From the NCBI GenBank assembly GCA_009781955.1, contig WQUT01000059.1, positions 1 to 10,117 on the forward strand: a DNA stretch of 10,117 nt. Direction: 5' to 3'. Below are positions 5,987-10,117 of the stretch, in pieces. The notes beneath the pieces are model-generated. The model was not told the DNA's origin. It ran no database searches and was given only the letters and a program-made list of their open reading frames with translations. The position numbers and the translations under genes are program-made. Origin of the DNA: Pseudomonadota bacterium (GTDB taxonomy: Bacteria; Pseudomonadota; Alphaproteobacteria; Rs-D84). The stretch's first letter is position 1; the number at the start of each line of letters is the position of its first letter.

Positions 5987-6021
5987 ATAAATACTATATC
6001 AAATTATTATAATTCCGTCAA
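5987..6021 (-). promoter_or_regulatory. Leaderless-type promoter of the 5483-5986 gene
   Basis: TTGACG (complement of 6016-6021), exactly 17 bp, TATAGT (complement of 5993-5998), then exactly 6 nt to the ATG at 5986. Each box matches the sigma70 consensus at 5 of 6 positions. The predicted +1 is the A of the start codon, and no Shine-Dalgarno is present. The -35 box lies within the last codons of tsaD. Confidence 0.6.
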
Positions 6022-7071
6022 CGGCCAGCGGGGGCGAGGGGCGACGGGCCCCGCGACAACGCGGCCGGCCAGGTAATTTTCAATTCCGGCCCAGGCGATC
6101 ATCGCGCCGTTATCGGTGCAAAGGTTCAATGGCGGCGCGCCGTATTCCATGCCGTGTTCCGCGGCCAGCCGTTCTATGCCGCCGCGAATTGCCGCGTTCT
6201 TGGCCACGCCGCCGGCCACCACAATCATGCGCGGCGCGGCGGCGATTACCCGCGGGTCGCGCATGGCGTTGCCAACCCGGTTAAGAATGCAATCCACAAC
6301 CGCCGCCTGGAACGACGCGCAAAAGTCATTTACAAAGTCGTTGGTCATTGGTCGTTGGTCATTGGTCGCTTTTTCTTTTTCCAATAATGTCCGCGCGGCG
6401 GTTTTTATTCCGCTGAACGAAAAATCGCATCCGGGTTTGTCGCAGAGCGGGCGCGGGAACCCGAACCGTGCGGCGTCGCCGCCGGCCGCGCGCTTTTCCA
6501 CAACCGGCCCGCCCGGATAGCCCAGGCCCAGCATTTTGGCGACCTTGTCAAACGCTTCGCCCGCGCTGTCGTCCAGCGTTTGTCCGATCATTTCGTATTT
6601 CCCGACGCCGTTTACAAGGAGAATCTGCGTATGCCCGCCGGACGCCAGCAAAAGCAGATACGGAAATTCCACCGCGGCATCCGTCCCGCCGTTTTTCAGC
6701 CGCGGGACCAGGGCGTGGCCCTCTAGATGATTGACGGCGACCAGCGGTTTGCCGGTTGACTGCGCGATGCCGACCGCGCCCATCCATCCTACCAAAACCC
6801 CGCCGATAAGTCCCGGGCCCGCGGTCGCGGCGATAACGTCCAGGTCGGATATGCCCGCGCCCGCGTCGGCAAGGGCGCGGCGGATCACATCGTCCAAGAC
6901 CAATATATGCGCGCGCGCGGCCAATTCCGGCACCACGCCGCCGTATTTCTGATGTTCAGGAATTTGGGAATATATTACATGCGAAAGAATATTGCGTTCG
7001 GAATCAACCACCGCGGCGGATGTTTCGTCGCAGCTGGATTCAATGCCAAGACAGATTATTTTTTTATCCAT
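6007..7071 (-). CDS. tsaD: tRNA N6-threonylcarbamoyladenosine transferase TsaD
   Basis: Transfers the threonylcarbamoyl group to A37 of ANN-decoding tRNAs, working with TsaB and TsaE on the adenylate made by TsaC. 354 residues, a normal length. Family motifs are GIESSCDETSAAVV (residues 9-22), GGVVPELAARAH, ATAGPGLIGGVLVG, the metal-binding VNHLEGH (about 117-123), LLASGGHTQILLV, DDSAGEAFDKVAKMLGLGYPGG, FSFSGIKTA, VAGGVAKNAAIR and CTDNGAMIAWAG. A tandem heptamer array lies within the coding region (6341-6368) and encodes about residues 235-244, a variable loop before FCASFQAAVVD. The start ATG is 4 bp after the stop of the upstream 120-residue gene, so cotranscription and translational coupling are likely; only a weak, distant AAGG precedes it. 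Confidence 0.96.
   Translation of the reverse strand: MDKKIICLGIESSCDETSAAVVDSERNILSHVIYSQIPEHQKYGGVVPELAARAHILVLDDVIRRALADAGAGISDLDVIAATAGPGLIGGVLVGWMGAVGIAQSTGKPLVAVNHLEGHALVPRLKNGGTDAAVEFPYLLLLASGGHTQILLVNGVGKYEMIGQTLDDSAGEAFDKVAKMLGLGYPGGPVVEKRAAGGDAARFGFPRPLCDKPGCDFSFSGIKTAARTLLEKEKATNDQRPMTNDFVNDFCASFQAAVVDCILNRVGNAMRDPRVIAAAPRMIVVAGGVAKNAAIRGGIERLAAEHGMEYGAPPLNLCTDNGAMIAWAGIENYLAGRVVAGPVAPRPRWPLTEL
6341..6368. repeat. Four tandem heptamers inside tsaD
   Basis: TTGGTCA, TTGGTCG, TTGGTCA, TTGGTCG follow each other without gaps (alternatively two copies of a 14-mer). On the coding strand they encode about TNDQRPMTND. The 28-bp length is not a multiple of three, yet the frame is intact. 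Heptamer arrays of this kind (short tandemly repeated repetitive sequences) are best known between genes in cyanobacteria, so a location inside an essential gene is unusual. Confidence 0.85.
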
Positions 7072-7075
7072 AATG

Positions 7076-7438
7076 CTAACGCGCCTTGGCCCACAAACTG
7101 CAACCCAATCTTATCGGAAACAAATCCACTTTATGCACAGATCCAATGCTATTCAGATTTTTAATAATCATTTTTATTTGTTTATTGGTTAAAAGATGTT
7201 TTCTCGTTATTGCGCGATCAACATGAACCATGAACTCTCTCTTCGCATTGGCGATTATTTGATGCTTGTTAAATATCATATCGCAGATTTTATTGTTATT
7301 TTCCAAATAAAGGGCCTGTATCTCTTTGGCCTGTGTATGGTAAAACTTACTAAAAACATCTATCATTCTCAACGCAACGCTCAGCACGGCATCATCGCCC
7401 AACCTGTTAAGAGCTTTTTCAAATTCAATATCCCCCAT
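7076..7438 (-). CDS. Unknown 120-residue protein upstream of tsaD
   Basis: ATG 7436-7438 is preceded by a strong Shine-Dalgarno AAGGAG (complement of 7445-7450), 6 nt before the start, which supports this start and real translation. The protein is soluble and mostly helical (RLGDDAVLSVALRMIDVFSKF, then a Lys/Asn-rich stretch), with no signal peptide, no membrane span and no recognised motif. The last 20 or so residues (LFPIRLGCSLWAKAR) look different in character from the Lys/Ile-rich segment before them, so the end may be truncated or shifted. The gene is AT-rich relative to tsaD, which begins 4 bp downstream. No family assigned. Confidence 0.6.
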   Translation of the reverse strand: MGDIEFEKALNRLGDDAVLSVALRMIDVFSKFYHTQAKEIQALYLENNNKICDMIFNKHQIIANAKREFMVHVDRAITRKHLLTNKQIKMIIKNLNSIGSVHKVDLFPIRLGCSLWAKAR

Positions 7439-7507
7439 AATTTACTCCTTGTTTCTCCTCTGTAAACTACAATCCCAACAACACGCAAAAACGCCTTGCC
7501 AAAATTA

Positions 7508-7813
7508 TTACAAACTATCTTTCAGCAGGATTCCCGTCAGGCACAACGACGCGGCGTCTTTAACCTTGGTCTTGCCGGAATCGGGGAGAGAAGAGATCTT
7601 GTTCAGGCACGCGACCATGATGTCCGTGTTTTCTTCGCCCCCCGTCAGAATCTTGACCGCGGCGATGCGACGCGATTCCGACGCGCCCGTCCAGTTGCGC
7701 ATGTCGCCGTCTTCCAAATTCTCGGCCTTCATAGTCGCGAAAAACACCAGCGCGACCAGAATCAGAACCGCCAGACCGATTGCGAACACCAAATGTTTTT
7801 TTATATAATTCAT
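7508..7813 (-). CDS. Small single-pass membrane protein, unknown function
   Basis: 101 residues from ATG 7811-7813, which has a GGGAAAG Shine-Dalgarno-like site about 5 nt upstream. A longer frame to 7906 was rejected because it would translate the hairpin at 7843-7900 and abut the upstream stop codon. Residues 1-7 are basic (MNYIKKH) and residues 8-28 form a strong hydrophobic helix, giving a membrane anchor with the C-terminal 70 residues probably periplasmic. The tail contains WTGASESRRIAAVKILTGG and ends in a helical segment with two Cys (about C70 and C90). It follows the DUF2155 gene on the same strand and may share its transcript. No family recognised. Confidence 0.6.
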   Translation of the reverse strand: MNYIKKHLVFAIGLAVLILVALVFFATMKAENLEDGDMRNWTGASESRRIAAVKILTGGEENTDIMVACLNKISSLPDSGKTKVKDAASLCLTGILLKDSL

Positions 7814-7842
7814 GGCGCTTTCCCAATTTATATTTTCATAGG

Positions 7843-7900
7843 GGGCGGATAATAACCACCCAACAAAATCGCAGATTTTGTCGGGGCCCGGTATCCGCCC
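7843..7900. repeat. 58-bp nested hairpin between the DUF2155 and membrane-protein genes
   Basis: The outer stem GGGCGGATA (7843-7851) pairs with TATCCGCCC (7892-7900). The inner stem ACAAAATC (7863-7870) pairs with GATTTTGT (7874-7881) across a GCA loop, with partly complementary C and G blocks between. It starts 6 bp after the DUF2155 stop codon. No T-run follows on the minus strand, so a Rho-independent terminator is not indicated. It resembles one arm of the larger palindromic elements, or it may stabilise or process the transcript. Confidence 0.65.
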
Positions 7901-7906
7901 ATACAA

Positions 7907-8269
7907 TTACTCACACTTGACCAGCCACAGGTCATAGTCCGCATCCTGCAAAGGATTGTCGCCCGGATCATTCGCACTCATCCAGCCGCTGAATATCAGC
8001 GGCGTTTCGGGGTTCTTTCTGCCTATTTCAACAAACATGAAATAATCCTTCATCTCATACGGCGGGGTTTCCCGGCACGCCCGGACGAGGACGCTCAGCT
8101 TTTCAAATCCGGCGTTCTTGCCGACCGCAATGCGCGCGATTTGGGTCTTGCCCGCGGCCTTGTTCATTATGCGGATGACGGCGGTGCCCCGGTCAATATA
8201 GTCGGCGGCATTCGCGCCGGGCGCGGCAAACAAAACAAGCATTGAAAAAAGCAAAAATATTTTTTTCAT
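7907..8269 (-). CDS. DUF2155 domain-containing exported protein
   Basis: 120 residues with a clear signal peptide (MKKIFLLFSMLVLFAAPGANA, cleavage near residue 21-22), so periplasmic. The mature part matches the DUF2155 pattern: an AVIRIMNKAAGKTQIARIAVG strand region, LSVLVRACRETPP (C65), an MFVEIG strand, PLIFSGWMSANDPGDNPLQ, and a terminal YDLWLVKC (C119). The two Cys are probably disulfide-bonded. The family is small, mostly alphaproteobacterial and of unknown function. No good Shine-Dalgarno precedes the ATG at 8267-8269. The palindromic element at 8284-8459 lies immediately upstream, between this gene and rplS, and may affect expression. Confidence 0.85.
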   Translation of the reverse strand: MKKIFLLFSMLVLFAAPGANAADYIDRGTAVIRIMNKAAGKTQIARIAVGKNAGFEKLSVLVRACRETPPYEMKDYFMFVEIGRKNPETPLIFSGWMSANDPGDNPLQDADYDLWLVKCE

Positions 8270-8283
8270 ATCTTAACAAACCT

Positions 8284-8459
8284 GACTACCCCGAAAATCT
8301 AAGGCGCACAAAGACAGTGCCGCCAAGATTTTCGGCCCTTTTGAGAAGGGCAATTCAGCGCGTTCAAATTTTAAACAAGTGAGCGCAAGTTCCCCTTCTC
8401 CGAAGGGGAGAAAACCTGGGAGTGCTTGTATCGCACGACCTTAGGTTTTCGGGGTAGTC
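8284..8459. repeat. 176-bp intergenic four-hairpin palindromic element (family A)
   Basis: Ends GACTACCCCGAAAA (8284-8297) and its exact complement (8446-8459), extended by CTAAGG/CCTTAG with one mismatch. The left arm folds as CCGAAAATCT/AGATTTTCGG (8291-8300 with 8326-8335), with an inner GCAC/GTGC stem, then CCCTT/AAGGG (8336-8350). The right arm mirrors it with CCCCTTC/GAAGGGG (8392-8408) and GAAAACCT/AGGTTTTC (8410-8450). The AT-rich centre (about 8352-8390) contains AGTGAGCG, as in recN insert 2. It occupies nearly all of the gap between rplS and the DUF2155 gene. Confidence 0.85.
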
Positions 8460-8465
8460 GGAATT

Positions 8466-8858
8466 TTATTCCGCTTTGGCCGCTTTTTCCGCGGCGGTGG
8501 CGTTCAGGTCTTCCACAATGCGGGCCCTTTTGCCGGAACGTTCGCGCAGGTAAAACAGACGCGCGCGGCGGACGCGGCCGATGCGGACTTTTTCTATCTT
8601 CTCAATAGCCGGGGAATACAGCGGGAATTTGCGTTCCACGCCGACGCCGTATGAATCCTTGCGCACGGTAAAGGCCGCGTTTGCGCCGCTGCCCGACCGC
8701 TCTATGACAACGCCCTCAAAAATCTGGGTGCGGAACTTGTCGCCGTCCTTGATCTTTACATACACTTTTACCGTGTCGCCCGATTTGAATTCCGGAACTT
8801 TTTTTCCGGCGGCCAGCTTGGCAATCTGTTCTTTTTCTATCTTGTTGATAATATTCAT
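8466..8858 (-). CDS. rplS: 50S ribosomal protein L19
   Basis: Large-subunit protein located at the interface with the 30S subunit. 130 residues, slightly longer than the usual 115 or so because of an Ala/Lys-rich tail (NATAAEKAAKAE). Family signatures are PEFKSGDTVKVYVKIKDG, QIFEGVVIERSGSGANAAFTVRK, YGVGVERKFPLYSPAIEKIE and VRRARLFYLRERSGKRARI. The ATG (8856-8858) overlaps the end of trmD by 4 bp (ATGA), the common trmD-rplS arrangement, so translation is probably coupled; an AAGAAG is a weak Shine-Dalgarno. The gene is followed within 7 bp by the palindromic element at 8284-8459. Confidence 0.97.
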   Translation of the reverse strand: MNIINKIEKEQIAKLAAGKKVPEFKSGDTVKVYVKIKDGDKFRTQIFEGVVIERSGSGANAAFTVRKDSYGVGVERKFPLYSPAIEKIEKVRIGRVRRARLFYLRERSGKRARIVEDLNATAAEKAAKAE

Positions 8859-9556
8859 TTCTTGTCTTCTTTTTTAAGGTCCGGACGACGTTCTTTTGTT
8901 ATTTCGTCCGATTGGGATTTCCGCCACCTTTCTATATTGCCGTGGTGGCCGGACAGCAGGACTTCTGGGACAGATCGTCCGCGCCATACTGACGGGCGGG
9001 TGTATAACGGCCATTCCAACCCCCCGATTTCAAAGCTTTCATTGCCGACGGACTCTGGCCCGCCGTGAACGACATTATCACACAGCCGGACGCAACTGTC
9101 AATAAAAACTTGCGCCGCAACCTCTCCCCCCGACAAGATATAGTCGCCGATGGAAAGCTCTGTCATGCCGTATTCGTCTATCACGCGCTGGTCAATGCCT
9201 TCATAGCGTCCGCAGAGCAGGGTGAATTGCCCCCTCCCTTGGAGGGGGCAATTAACAAACTCGCGCACCATTTTCTGATTCAGGGGCTTTCCGCGGGGGG
9301 AAAAATATATGATTTTACCGCGCTTATCGGCCGGGACAGAATCCAGCGCCGCCGCGATGACGTCGGCGCGCATCACCATTCCCGCGCCGCCGCCGAATTG
9401 CTCGTCATCCACGCTGCCGTAATTATTGATTGCAAAGTCGCGCATATTTATCGTGTCATACGACCAAATCCCGCGCTCCAGCGCGCGTCCGACGACGCCG
9501 CCGCCCAACGTGCCGGGAAACATTTCTGGAAAAATCGTCAGTATGTTAAAGTGCAT
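8855..9556 (-). CDS. trmD: tRNA (guanine-37-N1)-methyltransferase TrmD
   Basis: SPOUT-class enzyme that methylates G37 of tRNAs with G at position 36, using S-adenosylmethionine and preventing +1 frameshifts. 233 residues. Motifs are FNILTIFPEMF, the VDDEQFGGGAGMVMRADV loop, IYFSPRGKPLNQ, the trefoil-knot strands LLCGRYEGIDQRV and LSIGDYILSGGE, then ESFEIGGLEWPLYTRPSVWRG and VPEVLLSGHHGNIERWR. Residues 102-111 (NCPLQGRGQF) are encoded by a perfect 13-bp-arm palindrome just before the knot; homologues are several residues shorter here. The ATG overlaps the TAA of the upstream Cys-rich gene (TAATG), so it is probably reinitiated. rpsP and rimM, common upstream neighbours, are not immediately upstream. 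Confidence 0.97.
   Translation of the reverse strand: MHFNILTIFPEMFPGTLGGGVVGRALERGIWSYDTINMRDFAINNYGSVDDEQFGGGAGMVMRADVIAAALDSVPADKRGKIIYFSPRGKPLNQKMVREFVNCPLQGRGQFTLLCGRYEGIDQRVIDEYGMTELSIGDYILSGGEVAAQVFIDSCVRLCDNVVHGGPESVGNESFEIGGLEWPLYTRPSVWRGRSVPEVLLSGHHGNIERWRKSQSDEITKERRPDLKKEDKK
9225..9253. repeat. 29-bp perfect palindrome within trmD
   Basis: AATTGCCCCCTCC (9225-9237), loop CTT, and GGAGGGGGCAATT (9241-9253): 13 bp of perfect pairing with a 3-nt loop. It resembles the inner hairpin of the element at 8284-8459, whose left arm also ends in GGGCAATT (8348-8355). It may be a solitary module of that element carried in frame. In mRNA it would be a very stable hairpin inside the coding region. 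Confidence 0.85.
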
Positions 9557-9858
9557 TAGCGACGGATTCCCGGGCTGTTCATAATAAGGTATTTTTTACC
9601 GTTCTCGCACCAGCCGCCGTGTTCATAAAGGCAATATTCGCTGTGATTGTTGCATAGCTCGCGGGAGCAGCTTTTGAGAAGCTTTCCCTTTGCCGGCCGT
9701 GTCAAAGGAACGACCCGGTATGCCGGGACATTCAATTGTCCGGAACATTTCAATACAAACAGATATTCCGCCGCATGGTATTCTTTATATTTATAACCAA
9801 CCCTGTTTGTCCGCCATCTGGTTTTGACCTTTGTAATTTTATCTGTAAAATCTGTCAT
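9556..9858 (-). CDS. Small Cys-rich protein translationally coupled to trmD
   Basis: 100 residues; ATG 9856-9858 has a good Shine-Dalgarno (AAGGAAAG) 3-4 nt upstream. Five Cys (38, 64, 69, 76, 84) with nearby His suggest a metal-binding or disulfide-stabilised domain, though spacing matches no zinc finger I recognise. No signal peptide. Its stop codon overlaps the trmD start (TAATG). The C-terminal segment WC-11 residues-PGIR is also present, with identical spacing, in the partial gene at 9960-10117, so the two look like tandem paralogues. This one ends two residues after PGI(R), where trmD begins, and may be truncated. A weak promoter (TTGCAA, 16 bp, TAAGAT; complement of 9904-9931) lies upstream. 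Function unknown. Confidence 0.65.
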   Translation of the reverse strand: MTDFTDKITKVKTRWRTNRVGYKYKEYHAAEYLFVLKCSGQLNVPAYRVVPLTRPAKGKLLKSCSRELCNNHSEYCLYEHGGWCENGKKYLIMNSPGIRR

Positions 9859-9959
9859 TCGCTTTCCTTTTTTGTCGCCACTCTCTCTATGCCTTGGGGG
9901 ATTATCTTACATGAATAATTTTGGTTTGCAAGAACTTGCTCGCGGGCGCAGACGCATCA

Positions 9960-10117
9960 TTACCGAACCTTTTTAAGAATTTCATAAAACTGCTGTTTGC
10001 AGAGAACAATCGGATTAAACGGAAAATGTTTGCCTTGCCGTATGCCCGGTATATCGTCGCGGCCGATTAGATTTCTGGATTTGCACCAGTTTCCGTATTG
10101 TTTGCAATTATAAGTGC
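9960..10117 (-). CDS. Partial gene: C-terminus of a second Cys-rich protein
   Basis: An open frame enters from the right edge and ends at TAA (9960-9962), giving the last 51 residues; the start is outside the window. It begins TYNCKQYGNWCKS and ends FYEILKKVR. It shares with the neighbouring 100-residue protein the segment C-x-(6/7)-C with Trp before the second Cys, LI a few residues later, and PGIR exactly 11 residues after WC. It continues about 23 residues beyond PGIR with a further Cys, so it probably shows the fuller form of the family. A short palindrome GCAAGTTCTTGC lies just downstream at about 9928-9939. Apart from that and the weak promoter, I see nothing in the 101-bp gap 9859-9959. 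Confidence 0.55.
   Translation of the reverse strand, partial: TYNCKQYGNWCKSRNLIGRDDIPGIRQGKHFPFNPIVLCKQQFYEILKKVR

Noticed and set aside
7814..7906. N-terminal extension of the small membrane protein to 132 residues
   Set aside because: It would translate the nested hairpin and displace the membrane anchor; the ATG at 7813 has a Shine-Dalgarno-like site and begins with a typical basic N-terminus.
1962..9253. CRISPR array
   Set aside because: The repeats are palindromic, widely scattered and mostly within genes; there are no regular direct repeats with spacers and no cas genes.

Overview
The window looks like a chromosomal segment of an uncultured alphaproteobacterium. It carries a DUF2155 protein (a mostly alphaproteobacterial family), trmD overlapping rplS, and RecN, XseA and TsaD of alphaproteobacterial character. 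Core genes are GC-rich. Several interspersed genes of unknown function (1-560, 5483-5986, 7076-7438) are AT-rich and Lys/Asn-rich, which suggests later acquisition or relaxed selection. The lineage call is an inference from family resemblance; no search was run.

Layout: (1) 1-560, minus: 5' part of an ankyrin-like repeat protein that continues past the left edge. (2) 561-910: gene-free, with a short hairpin and a 184-bp element bounded by inverted repeats. (3) 911-1681, minus: secreted NodB-type polysaccharide deacetylase, divergent from recN (1754-3973, plus) across a 72-bp promoter region with two back-to-back -35 boxes. (4) xseA (4025-5449, minus) converges on recN. (5) 5483-5986, minus: YunG-like papain-fold candidate. 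(6) tsaD (6007-7071, minus), 4 bp behind an unknown 120-residue gene (7076-7438). (7) 7508-7813 small membrane protein and 7907-8269 DUF2155 protein, both minus, with a hairpin between them. (8) rplS (8466-8858) and trmD (8855-9556), minus, coupled to a small Cys-rich gene (9556-9858). A partial gene that appears paralogous to that Cys-rich gene runs off the right edge (9960-10117).

The main discovery is a set of modular palindromic elements of about 140-245 bp. Each has two long imperfect inverted arms, themselves built of hairpins, around an AT-rich centre of about 35-45 bp. Three full copies lie in frame inside recN and one inside xseA. Others lie between genes (8284-8459, and a related module in 631-814), and apparently solitary modules occur in recN, trmD and between 7508-7813 and 7907-8269. 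Sequence shared between the recN and xseA copies, and between recN and intergenic copies, shows that they are dispersed repeats and not features of the host proteins. RecN is enlarged to 739 residues, against roughly 550-560 for the family, and the excess is about what the inserts encode. This resembles the Rickettsia palindromic elements in behaviour, but the sequences look different and are GC-rich.

A second theme is likely leaderless transcription: recN and the 5483-5986 gene each have a -10 box exactly 6 nt before the ATG and no Shine-Dalgarno, while other genes here have clear Shine-Dalgarno sites.
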